A stretch of DNA of 64,000 nucleotides from Flavobacteriaceae bacterium. Its GTDB lineage: Bacteria > Bacteroidota > Bacteroidia > Flavobacteriales > Flavobacteriaceae. Under the pieces are notes generated by a model that did no database searches, had not been told where the DNA came from, and was given only the letters and a program-made list of their open reading frames with translations. Both the position numbers and the translations under genes were made by a program. Below are positions 32,032-40,509 of this stretch, in pieces (the first letter of the stretch is position 1; every line of letters starts with the position of its first letter). The stretch lies in assembly GCA_018402205.1 (NCBI GenBank), contig JAGYIX010000007.1, positions 1 to 64,000 of the forward strand, written 5' to 3'.

Positions 32032-33597
32032 TTAATTAACGATTTCGACAATGACCTGTAAGGCCGGTTTTAAATAGTATTTAGTGTCGTTGGCCGGAGC
32101 CGTTTTGATATCAAAGATACGTATGATGTCGCCTCTGGCGGCACGTCTGACCGCAGCTTTTGCACGCGCGTCTAGGCGATCGCCGTTTACCTCAATGGTA
32201 GGCTGATTAGGAATTTTCAGTTTGAAGCCGCTCACCTTTATAGGCAAGTCAAAGTCAAAGTCTTCGAGGCGTGCACCCACAAAGGTGTTCTCTAATTCGG
32301 AGCGCGACATGCGCAGGCTTCCGCTCTCTCCTCTTACGGTTCCGCTAGGGGCCGGAACATCTTTTATGCGAAAGCGACTGCTGGTCTCGACGGTAGATCC
32401 GTCGGGTAATTCTCCGCTGGCCTTAATCACCAGCTCGGTGCCCTGCCCAGGGCGCACACTGTAGCTGCTTCCGCTGAGCTTTTTTAAACCTGCAGCGCTA
32501 GCTAACACTTTGTTATCTGGAATACCTGGAATCGACACCGTAATCGGATTGTCAACCCCCCTGTACACTACATTCATTTTATCGGCAGAGATAACCGCCA
32601 TGTTGGGCTTGGCGATGGTCGAAAAGCTCAAGTTTACCGGCACCTCTGTCTGCTCGCCCGACTCTAAAAAGAGCAGGGTTCCAGTTAATTTATGATCTCC
32701 TGGGTTTCCGGCGGCCACCTTAAGGCGCACCCTTCCGTCTTCAATCTCAAAATCGCGACCCGGCTGCAAGGGCTGACCGTCGAGTTCTAGGCTAACCTCG
32801 TTGGGGCGCGTAGTGGCGTCTTTTCGGCCTAGTACGATAGATCCGTCAAAGGTTTCGTCTGAAAAGAAGGCTCCTTTAGACTGCTCGAGCAGGGTGCTGT
32901 AATTAGTCATGGCAACCTCAGCGGTGAGCTGCCCCTGCAAAAGCGATTGCAACACCTCTTGCTCGGTGGTTTTTACATCGGCAATCATGGCGCTGATCTT
33001 AGTCACAGAAGCAATCAGCGGAAAGCCCTCAAAGTTGTAACTCAGCCAGTGCAGGCTCTGCCCGTCTCGGTTGGTAACCTGGTGCTGGGCGTCACCCGTA
33101 TCGAATCGCAATACAACGGCCGACTGCAGCTCGGGGCTAGCACCGGCTATGAGTTCTAATACCGACTCGCGGTAGGTGTCGATGGCCGCTACAAAAGCCT
33201 GCCCCTCTTCTTTGAGCTGTTCGCCTTTAAAAAATCGGCGGTCTAGGGCGTCACTGGTGTCCATGACCTCGTAGTCTTGGGCGTCATTCACCGTTTCTAG
33301 CAGGCTGCTCTTTAGTGTCTCTAGCTCGGTAGAAAAATCAGCCGAAACCGCATCTAAGGAAAGGGCGTTTTCATAGAGACTTCCGAATTTGGCCGAATTT
33401 TCTGAGGCGCGCAGAGCCAGGGCGTCGAGATAGCTCTTGTTGGTCTGCTCGGCCTTGGAGAAGCTGAGCTCTAATTTTTCATTGAGCAGCCCAAAGGCAG
33501 AAAGCACCTCTTTACTCATGTTCATCGCCAGCATGGCAATAAACACGAGGTACATGAGGTTGATCATGCGCTGGCGCACATTGGGTCTTGCAGCCAT
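32032..33597 (-). CDS. gldM: Gliding motility / T9SS protein GldM
   Basis: 521 residues, intact. One N-terminal membrane helix (RQRMINLMYLVFIAMLAMNM) holds the conserved acidic/Arg region used by the GldL-GldM proton-driven motor, followed by a long helical region (residues 35-210) and four periplasmic Ig-like domains ending in YYLKPALQVIVEIVN. It spans the periplasm and links the GldL motor to the GldK-GldN ring. gldL ends 1 base upstream. Confidence 0.94.
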   Translation of the reverse strand: MAARPNVRQRMINLMYLVFIAMLAMNMSKEVLSAFGLLNEKLELSFSKAEQTNKSYLDALALRASENSAKFGSLYENALSLDAVSADFSTELETLKSSLLETVNDAQDYEVMDTSDALDRRFFKGEQLKEEGQAFVAAIDTYRESVLELIAGASPELQSAVVLRFDTGDAQHQVTNRDGQSLHWLSYNFEGFPLIASVTKISAMIADVKTTEQEVLQSLLQGQLTAEVAMTNYSTLLEQSKGAFFSDETFDGSIVLGRKDATTRPNEVSLELDGQPLQPGRDFEIEDGRVRLKVAAGNPGDHKLTGTLLFLESGEQTEVPVNLSFSTIAKPNMAVISADKMNVVYRGVDNPITVSIPGIPDNKVLASAAGLKKLSGSSYSVRPGQGTELVIKASGELPDGSTVETSSRFRIKDVPAPSGTVRGESGSLRMSRSELENTFVGARLEDFDFDLPIKVSGFKLKIPNQPTIEVNGDRLDARAKAAVRRAARGDIIRIFDIKTAPANDTKYYLKPALQVIVEIVN

Positions 33598-33598
33598 A

Positions 33599-34222
33599 TT
33601 ATTTTTTCATCGCGTTTAACATCGAGCTGTACACCTCGTTGAGGTTGCGAATATTCTCGATAAGCGGAACAAGTTGTGACTTGAGCACCGCAGACTGCTC
33701 GGCAATGTCGCGCTCGGCATCGGCACGCTTGCTATTACTGTCTACCTGTGAGGCGTAGATCTGCTGAAGAGACTGCAACTGATCGGTGGTTTGGGCCAGT
33801 TGCTTGGCGTAGCGCTCGGTCTGACTAAGGGCCTCAACCGAGGGCTGAATCTGCTTGGCCAGCGCCTCGAAATTTTCGATGCTGTCGGCTAAGCGCTTCA
33901 TGAGCTGAGCGTCTACCTTGGCCTCGTTTAAAAGGGCGTCGATGCGTTTTGAAAGCAGCCCCTCGGGCGATTCGGGTGCGGCCCCAGAGGCCGAAGCGCT
34001 TTTGAGCTGCGGATACACCAGCGACCAGTCGTATTCTTCTTCGGGCTTCTCAAAGGCCGAGATACCAAAGATGATAGCTTCAGTCACCAGCCCGACAGTG
34101 AGCAACTGAGAGCCATTAATGATTCCGGCGATCTCAAAGTGAGTGATCTTAAAAAGGGCCCCGAGAATAACGACTGAAGCGCCGAGTCCGTAGCCCATGT
34201 TCATGTACTTTCTAGATAGCAT
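33599..34222 (-). CDS. gldL: Gliding motility / T9SS protein GldL
   Basis: 207 residues. Two membrane helices occur at the N-terminus (YGLGASVVILGALFKITHFE and SQLLTVGLVTEAIIFGISAF); the second carries the glutamate of the proton pathway, in TEAIIF. A cytoplasmic coiled-coil tail follows (AKVDAQLMKRLADSIENFEA, QIYASQVDSNSKRADAERDI). It forms the inner-membrane pentamer of the T9SS and gliding motor around the GldM dimer. It lies between gldK (3-base gap) and gldM. Confidence 0.93.
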   Translation of the reverse strand: MLSRKYMNMGYGLGASVVILGALFKITHFEIAGIINGSQLLTVGLVTEAIIFGISAFEKPEEEYDWSLVYPQLKSASASGAAPESPEGLLSKRIDALLNEAKVDAQLMKRLADSIENFEALAKQIQPSVEALSQTERYAKQLAQTTDQLQSLQQIYASQVDSNSKRADAERDIAEQSAVLKSQLVPLIENIRNLNEVYSSMLNAMKK

Positions 34223-34225
34223 AGC

Positions 34226-35578
34226 TTAATTGTCAAATTTTTGTGGAGAAAAATCACGCACCGTTCTGAAACCGATGTACGAACGGGCGGAGTCTTTTAA
34301 TTCATAATCACGCGTACTCACGCGCAAAAAATAGGCGATGTCTTTCCACGATCCGCCGCGCACCGTTTTTCGAGGATCTTCGCGATTCACGTAATCGGGG
34401 TTAAGCGGAGAGAAAAACTCATAGCTGTCGGGGTTGTAGGTCGAAGACGTCCACTCAGCCACGTTGCCCGCCATGTGATGCAGTTTTGATTTAGACGGAT
34501 GAAAATAGCGCGGGTCTTTCACCTTCGCCGTGTAGACCTCTCCGTCGGCATCGTAGCCTCCGTCGGGCTTAAAGTTGGCGCGGTAACGTCCGTTTTTTAA
34601 AATGAGCGTTTCGCCCTCCCACGGAAAGATTACGTCGGGATCTCCGTTTCTAGCAGCGATCTCCCACTCGGCCTCTGTAGGTAAGCGGTAAGCGGGCACC
34701 ACAGGATTTCCGAGCTTCTTATAGCCCTCGTTTATCGCATGAGTCTTAAAATCGCAAAAGGCGCGAGCTTGTTCCCAATTTACACCTACCACCGGGTGCT
34801 TGTCGAAGCGCTCATGCCAAAAGTAATCGTTAAACATTTGGTCGTTCTTCGAATAGTCGAAGTCTTTGAGCCATACTAGCGTATCTGGATACACCGGCAC
34901 TACTTCTTCACGCACAAAGTCTCTGGGGTTGCGATTTGGCTCTTGAGAGGCAGCCTTGGCATCAAACCAAGTGTATTTGTACTTGAGCTGCTTCACGTCA
35001 ATCATGCGCTTACCGTTGAAGGTCTCGAAGGGCTCTAGGTAAATCGAGTCCATGATCTCGGCATAGTAAATATCGGGGTAGCCCTCGGGCTGCCATTCGA
35101 GCTTAATGTCCCAATTCAGGCGGCGCCCAGCGTACATGTCGTCGCTGAACAACATATAATTTTCGTAATAATAGCGCTCGGCCACCTTTGTGGTGTCTAC
35201 CGGCAAGTAGGCAAAGCGGCCAATGCCATCGTCTTCTCGGTTAAGCCCTAGGTCTTCTGCCAAGCGGGCCAGCTTGGTACGCGCAATAGAATCGCGCACA
35301 TACTTCACAAAAAGGCGGTACTCTTTATTGCTGACCTCGGTCTCGTCAATGACAAACTTCTTTACGGTGACCTCTTTGCGCGGAGCATCGGCTACCCCAT
35401 AAGGATCGTCTTGAGCCCCTATCACATAGGTGCCACTGAAGGGCCCAACCATCACATCTTCTGAGCCGCGCATGCGTTTAATATCAAATGGATTACGCTG
35501 ACCAAGCACCTCAGCAACAACGCCAAAGGTGAGTAGTAGCATGAGTAGTGAAGAAAGTTGGCTAGTGGTCATTCTCAT
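34226..35578 (-). CDS. gldK: Gliding motility / T9SS protein GldK
   Basis: 450 residues with a formylglycine-generating-enzyme/sulfatase-modifying-like domain (FVIDETEVSNKEYRLFVKYV, HPVVGVNWEQARAFCDFKTH, RLPTEAEWEIAARNG, GNVAEWTSSTY, VRGGSWKDIAYFLRVSTRDY), as in other GldK/PorK. It works structurally in the outer-membrane-associated ring with GldN. Oddity: the signal segment (SQLSSLLMLLLTFGVVAEVL, then GQRNPF) has no lipobox cysteine, whereas characterised GldK/PorK are lipoproteins. An in-frame stop (TAA) lies two codons before this ATG, so no longer N-terminus is open. Confidence 0.92.
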   Translation of the reverse strand: MRMTTSQLSSLLMLLLTFGVVAEVLGQRNPFDIKRMRGSEDVMVGPFSGTYVIGAQDDPYGVADAPRKEVTVKKFVIDETEVSNKEYRLFVKYVRDSIARTKLARLAEDLGLNREDDGIGRFAYLPVDTTKVAERYYYENYMLFSDDMYAGRRLNWDIKLEWQPEGYPDIYYAEIMDSIYLEPFETFNGKRMIDVKQLKYKYTWFDAKAASQEPNRNPRDFVREEVVPVYPDTLVWLKDFDYSKNDQMFNDYFWHERFDKHPVVGVNWEQARAFCDFKTHAINEGYKKLGNPVVPAYRLPTEAEWEIAARNGDPDVIFPWEGETLILKNGRYRANFKPDGGYDADGEVYTAKVKDPRYFHPSKSKLHHMAGNVAEWTSSTYNPDSYEFFSPLNPDYVNREDPRKTVRGGSWKDIAYFLRVSTRDYELKDSARSYIGFRTVRDFSPQKFDN

Positions 35579-35623
35579 AAGTTACAGTATTCGGTAATGG
35601 CCTTGGCTTTCAAATTTAAACAT

Positions 35624-36787
35624 TTACTGCATCGAACGACGCGATGCTCTTATCCAACATTCGGGCAGCTCGTTGTTAAGCGCCGTCTGATAATCTTTTG
35701 CTAAACACGCCACAAGATAGGGCCGATCATCGCTTCGCGCAACCTTCTCGAAGGGGCCTTTACCCACTTCAACCCACCAGCGATCGGTGCGCAACGACTT
35801 GTAAAACACCAAATTGTCGTGGTCAATAGGCACGTTAAACTTTATAAAATCTTCACTCGAGGTGTTTGGAATTTCGTTGATTCGAAGGGTATACCCTTCA
35901 ATGAAATACCACAGCATTTGTGCGCACAGAAGCTGAGCGGGCCCTGTATTAGGTACTTCGAATATTCCGAGCAAACGCAACTGATCGGCGATTCCGGCAT
36001 AACGCATAAGGGCGCAGATTTCACGCCCAGAGAATCCGTTCGGAGAATATCCGCCTGGCACCGCCAGTTCAGCCGCCGCTATGGCATGCATGTCTAGGCT
36101 GAGCAGGTTCACCGTGCGCAACAGCGGTTCGGCACGCCTCATATCAGTAGTCAAATCGCCCAATCGATAAGCCTCAAAAAAGAGCTGATTGTACAGATCG
36201 AGCTCTTCTTGCGCCACAAAATACGACTGATACCCTATCTGAGTGAGGTGATAGAGCTGGTTTGGAGCCTCTGTGATCATCTTAGATACATACGAATCGC
36301 TAGAGACCATTTCGTCGGCAACACAGAGATCAAAGCGCGAATCGATAAGCCCCAGATGCAAGAGCTCGGTGCTCGAATCAAGGCCGCGGTAGCAGCCATA
36401 GGTGCTGTCTTGAACGGCCCCAATCACTATGGGCATTACTCCTTTGGCTAATAGTTCGGCCACCAGTTGCTTTAGGGCAAACTGGGTGTCTTCGGGCTGC
36501 TCTCCTGGTTGCAGATCTCCAAGATCGGCGATTTTAAGTGACCAATTGCCGTAGAATAGCTGGTAAAACGCCAGACGAAGAGCCTCGCTGTCGAATAAGG
36601 GGCTGCGCTTTCCTTCGGCCGATCGATGTTCGTGCACCACAACAAGAGCCATGTCGATCTGGGCCAGATCAGGAATTCCGCCCTTTTCGGTGTGCTTCAC
36701 TAAACGAGACCCTAAATGCTGGTCGGCTAAAAGCTCACAGTGGGCAAGCATTGTATCGCTAACAGGCTTTAGAAACTCAAATTCCAT
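35624..36787 (-). CDS. Arginase-fold (formimidoylglutamase-like) protein with degenerate metal site
   Basis: 387 residues with the ureohydrolase fold: KGVMPIVIGAVQDSTYGCYR sits where GGDHS is expected, LGLIDSRFDLC where DAHxD is expected, and VNLLSLDMHAIAAAELAVPG where SxDxDxxDP is expected. Several manganese ligands are therefore replaced and hydrolase activity is doubtful. Similar proteins, often labelled formimidoylglutamase, sit between topA and gldK in other Flavobacteriia, so the linkage may reflect a role with the T9SS or just conserved order. gldK begins 45 bases downstream; topA ends 13 bases upstream. Confidence 0.75.
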   Translation of the reverse strand: MEFEFLKPVSDTMLAHCELLADQHLGSRLVKHTEKGGIPDLAQIDMALVVVHEHRSAEGKRSPLFDSEALRLAFYQLFYGNWSLKIADLGDLQPGEQPEDTQFALKQLVAELLAKGVMPIVIGAVQDSTYGCYRGLDSSTELLHLGLIDSRFDLCVADEMVSSDSYVSKMITEAPNQLYHLTQIGYQSYFVAQEELDLYNQLFFEAYRLGDLTTDMRRAEPLLRTVNLLSLDMHAIAAAELAVPGGYSPNGFSGREICALMRYAGIADQLRLLGIFEVPNTGPAQLLCAQMLWYFIEGYTLRINEIPNTSSEDFIKFNVPIDHDNLVFYKSLRTDRWWVEVGKGPFEKVARSDDRPYLVACLAKDYQTALNNELPECWIRASRRSMQ

Positions 36788-36800
36788 GAGACTTCACGAT

Positions 36801-39311
36801 TTATTTGCGCGTTGATTTTTTTACCGCCGGCTTCTTGGCCGCTGATTTTTTAGAGCCCGGCTTTTTCGGAGCTGCCGCCTCGAGCCGCGACTGTGCTTCT
36901 TCTAAAGTCATCTCGTCGACTGCCACTTCTTTGGCAAGCTCCACTTTCTGCTTTCCTTTTATCAGATGAAACCTTCCCCAGCGGGCCTTTTCAATGCGTA
37001 TCTGCTGATCGGGCCACTCTTTGATGAGCTTTTCGGCCTCTTTCTTCAGCTTATCTTCAATCAGGGTTTCAATATCTTGATTAGAGAGCTGATCAAAGTT
37101 GTAGTTCTTGTTGACGTTTATAAAAAGGGTATTCCACTTAATAAACGGACCAAACCTGCCCGTACCCTTGGAGACTCCATGACCTTTATAGGTGTAAATG
37201 GGGGCGTCGGCCTGCTCTTTATCGGCAATGATTTCTAGGGCGCGCTCGTAGCTAACCGTAAACACATTGTCTTCTGGGCCGACAGAGGCAAACTTTTTGC
37301 CGTACCTAATGTAGGGGCCAAAACGACCCACATTAGCCTGCACCTCTTCACCCTGGTATTCGCCGAGGTCTCTTGGAAGTTTAAATAGGTCTAATGCCTC
37401 GTCAAAGCTTATACTAGTGATCGATTGGTGTGGCAGTAAACTGGCGTATTTAGGAGTTTCGTCATCATCAGGGCTTCCGATCTGGGCCATAGGACCAAAA
37501 CGGCCCAAACGCACAATGAGTTGTCGACCCGACTGCGGATCTTCTCCCAAATAACGCTCGCCACTGGCGCGGTCAGCGGTTTCTTGCACCTTTTCTACAG
37601 TCGGATGAAAATCTCCGTAAAACGAGCGCATCAAATCGCGCCACTGCACCTTTCCTTCGGCAATCTCGTCAAAGCGCTCTTCAATTTCTGCCGTAAAATG
37701 ATAATCGACAATCGAGGAAAAGTGATCAACTAAGAAATCGTTCACCACAAAACCGATGTCGGTCGGAACCAGTTTGCCTTTATCAGATCCGACTTTTTCG
37801 ACAAGATCTTTGGCTTTAACAGTGCCTTCTTTAAAAAGCAGCTCGCGGTAGGAGCGATTTTCGCCTTCAACAGAGCCTTTTTCGACGTATTTTTTATCGG
37901 TAATTCGAGTAATCGTAGCCGCATAAGTAGAGGGTCTACCAATACCTAATTCTTCTAATTTCTTTACTAGTGAGGCCTCTGAATAACGATAGGGCGCACG
38001 AGAATAACGCTCGGTAGCTCTGCTTTCTTGAAGCTGCAGCGGCTGCTGCTCGGCTAGTGGCGGAAGCATGTCGTCGTGCTCTTCGTCTTCGTCGTCTGTA
38101 GACTCTAGATATACTTTTAAGAATCCCTCGAAGACAATGACTTCGCCTTGTGCTATGTAGTTGAGTGGCTCAGGGCTTCCGGTAATAGTTACTTTGGTTC
38201 GCTCTAGCTGTGCATCACTCATGAGCGCAGCCATAGCGCGTTTATAAATTAGTTCGTATAACCGCTCTTCGTCTCTAGAAAGATTAGGGCTGCGGTTAGC
38301 CATTTGAGTTGGGCGTATGGCCTCGTGTGCCTCTTGAGCACCTTTAGACTTGGAGGTGAACGACCGCACTTGTACAAAATCAGATCCGTATTGCGACTCA
38401 ATCTCTGACGTAATCATGGCCACCGCCTCTGACGATAGATTAACACTGTCGGTTCGCATATAAGTAATAAGCCCCGACTCGTAGAGCCTCTGCGCGACCT
38501 GCATGGTTTTTCTAACCGGAAAGTACAACTTGCGCGATGCTTCTTGCTGCAGGGTAGAGGTAGTAAATGGGGCTGCCGGACTCTTCTTAGCCGGCTTTTT
38601 TTCTAAGCCCGTAACGGTAAAGCTAGCGGATTCATGGGCCTTTAAAAATAGCTCTGCCGAGGCGTACGAGTTAAAGTCTTGAGTGCCTTTAGCCTTAAAA
38701 ACTGCTCCGCTTTCGGTCTGAAATAGTGCGTTAATCTTAAAGCTCGCCTCAGGGGTAAATAACTGAATCTCACGCTCACGCTCCACCACTAGACGCACTG
38801 CCACCGATTGCACGCGACCGGCTGAAAGACCCGGTTTTACCTTCTTCCATAATACCGGAGAGAGCTCATAGCCCACAATGCGATCAAGCACTCGGCGAGC
38901 CTGCTGCGCATCTACTAAGTTTAAATCTACCTTGCGCGGATTATTGATAGCGCGCTCAATAGCCGACTTGGTAATACTATTAAATACGATGCGTCTGGTT
39001 TTGGTTTCAGAAAGCTCTAGGGTTTCCATAAGATGCCAAGAAATGGCTTCTCCTTCTCGATCTTCATCACTAGCAAGCCAGACCATATCTGCCTTTTTTG
39101 CCAGCGATTTAAGTTTTTTAACCTGCGGAAGGGCGCGCTCACTGACCACGTATTTAACCCTGAAGTCGTCTTCGACATCTACTCCTAATTCGTTCTCAGG
39201 AAGGTCGGCAATGTGGCCGTAGCTGCTTTCTACAGTGAAATCAGCCCCGAGTATTTTCTCAATGGTTTTCGCCTTTGCCGGAGACTCAACAATTACTAAA
39301 TTCTTTGCCAT
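36801..39311 (-). CDS. topA: DNA topoisomerase I
   Basis: 836 residues, type IA. The Toprim domain begins at the N-terminus (NLVIVESPAKAKTIEKILGA; ASDEDREGE acidic triad), SAGRVQSVAVRLVVEREREI follows, and the active-site Tyr is in GLITYMRTDSVNLS. The C-terminal third has GRFGPMAQIG, GRFGPYIRYG and GRFGPFIKW repeats and a Lys/Ala/Pro-rich basic tail instead of Cys4 zinc fingers, as usual in Bacteroidota. It relaxes negative supercoils. Same strand as gldKLMN. Confidence 0.95.
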   Translation of the reverse strand: MAKNLVIVESPAKAKTIEKILGADFTVESSYGHIADLPENELGVDVEDDFRVKYVVSERALPQVKKLKSLAKKADMVWLASDEDREGEAISWHLMETLELSETKTRRIVFNSITKSAIERAINNPRKVDLNLVDAQQARRVLDRIVGYELSPVLWKKVKPGLSAGRVQSVAVRLVVEREREIQLFTPEASFKINALFQTESGAVFKAKGTQDFNSYASAELFLKAHESASFTVTGLEKKPAKKSPAAPFTTSTLQQEASRKLYFPVRKTMQVAQRLYESGLITYMRTDSVNLSSEAVAMITSEIESQYGSDFVQVRSFTSKSKGAQEAHEAIRPTQMANRSPNLSRDEERLYELIYKRAMAALMSDAQLERTKVTITGSPEPLNYIAQGEVIVFEGFLKVYLESTDDEDEEHDDMLPPLAEQQPLQLQESRATERYSRAPYRYSEASLVKKLEELGIGRPSTYAATITRITDKKYVEKGSVEGENRSYRELLFKEGTVKAKDLVEKVGSDKGKLVPTDIGFVVNDFLVDHFSSIVDYHFTAEIEERFDEIAEGKVQWRDLMRSFYGDFHPTVEKVQETADRASGERYLGEDPQSGRQLIVRLGRFGPMAQIGSPDDDETPKYASLLPHQSITSISFDEALDLFKLPRDLGEYQGEEVQANVGRFGPYIRYGKKFASVGPEDNVFTVSYERALEIIADKEQADAPIYTYKGHGVSKGTGRFGPFIKWNTLFINVNKNYNFDQLSNQDIETLIEDKLKKEAEKLIKEWPDQQIRIEKARWGRFHLIKGKQKVELAKEVAVDEMTLEEAQSRLEAAAPKKPGSKKSAAKKPAVKKSTRK

Positions 39312-39387
39312 ACGCGCTTTGAGTTCAAGGCAAAAGTAGAACCTTTTGAAACTTCTCGTGTGAAATTAAGCGCAGCAGCACATAAAA

Positions 39388-40509
39388 TCAATTGGTAATC
39401 AACTCAAAAACCCCTTCAGATACAAAGCGATCAGATAGCTCTAAGTCTTTGAAATTGAGCACTTCAACCACCCCTTCAGCGGTCTTTCCTTTACGGATGA
39501 AAACTTTTTCAAATTGATAGGCCTGATCGGTCTCACCCACTAATCGCAATGCAAAATGAGAAGACTCCAAGGCGGTAATGGCCGTTTCAGGCAAGGTTAG
39601 CGCTAGGCTCTCATCGAGAAGCACCTTGAGCTGCACGTACCTGCCAGGCACCCAAAGCAACTGATCGTCTGGGTTGGTAAAATCGGCGTGAACCGGAATA
39701 CTGCGAGTTTCGGCTTCAACTGTTTTTCCGATCTTGTGCACACTGGCCTCAAGGGTGTATTCGCTCGTGTTGGGGCGCGCAATCAGCACCCGCTGCTCTT
39801 CAAAAATGCGCGAAATATCGGCCTCGTAAACCGGAAACTCTACATGTAAATGCTCGGTCTTAGTCAGTCGCATTAGCGGCTGGTTAGAAGTCACAAACTG
39901 ACCCTGAATGGCATTAATCTCAGAAATCACTCCAGAAAAAGGAGCGTAAACCTTAAGCCGTGCGCTCAATTCGCCCAAGAGAATACGCTCGGGCTCAAGG
40001 CCCATAAGCCCAATGGTTTGCAGTGCGCTTTGGTAGGCACTCTCTGCAGACTTATAAGCCTGCTCGCTGAGCTGATACTGCTTGCGCGAGATAATTTCTT
40101 CTTCGAAAAGTGTACTGCTTCGTTCAAACTCTGCCCGCTGAAATGCACTATTCGCAGCGGTCTCTATAAAGCGCTGCTGAGCCGACAAAATTTGCTCGTC
40201 TTGAATTTCAAGCAGCAAATCGCCCTTTTTTACCTGATTGCCCGGTAGCAAATAAATCGATTGCACGCTGCCCGCAAAAAGACTACTCACTATATAGTCG
40301 TTTTCAGGAGGCACCCCGATGCGTCCGTTTAGCGCTAAGGCCTCAAAGACAGCCCTCTCTTCGAGCCCCACAAAAGTTAGGTTGCGCTTTTTGGATACAG
40401 ATAAGCGCCCGTCTGTCTCGGTAGACGCTTCGGTCTGCTTAGACCCACAACTCAACAAGAGCAGCATTGGGGTCAGCAGGCAAAAGGTGATGAAATGAGC
40501 GATTCTCAT
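39388..40509 (-). CDS. RND efflux periplasmic adaptor lipoprotein (CusB/CzcB-like)
   Basis: 373 residues. Lipoprotein signal FCLLTPMLLLLSC, a biotinyl-lipoyl half (SLFAGSVQSIYLLPGNQVKK), a helical hairpin (residues ~115-180), the second lipoyl half (LKVYAPFSGVISEINAIQGQ) and a beta-barrel/membrane-proximal end. It is the membrane-fusion protein connecting the inner-membrane pump to the outer-membrane channel. Its start overlaps the stop of the pump-channel fusion gene by 4 bases (40506-40509). No His/Met-rich metal sensor segment is seen. Confidence 0.88.
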   Translation of the reverse strand: MRIAHFITFCLLTPMLLLLSCGSKQTEASTETDGRLSVSKKRNLTFVGLEERAVFEALALNGRIGVPPENDYIVSSLFAGSVQSIYLLPGNQVKKGDLLLEIQDEQILSAQQRFIETAANSAFQRAEFERSSTLFEEEIISRKQYQLSEQAYKSAESAYQSALQTIGLMGLEPERILLGELSARLKVYAPFSGVISEINAIQGQFVTSNQPLMRLTKTEHLHVEFPVYEADISRIFEEQRVLIARPNTSEYTLEASVHKIGKTVEAETRSIPVHADFTNPDDQLLWVPGRYVQLKVLLDESLALTLPETAITALESSHFALRLVGETDQAYQFEKVFIRKGKTAEGVVEVLNFKDLELSDRFVSEGVFELITN

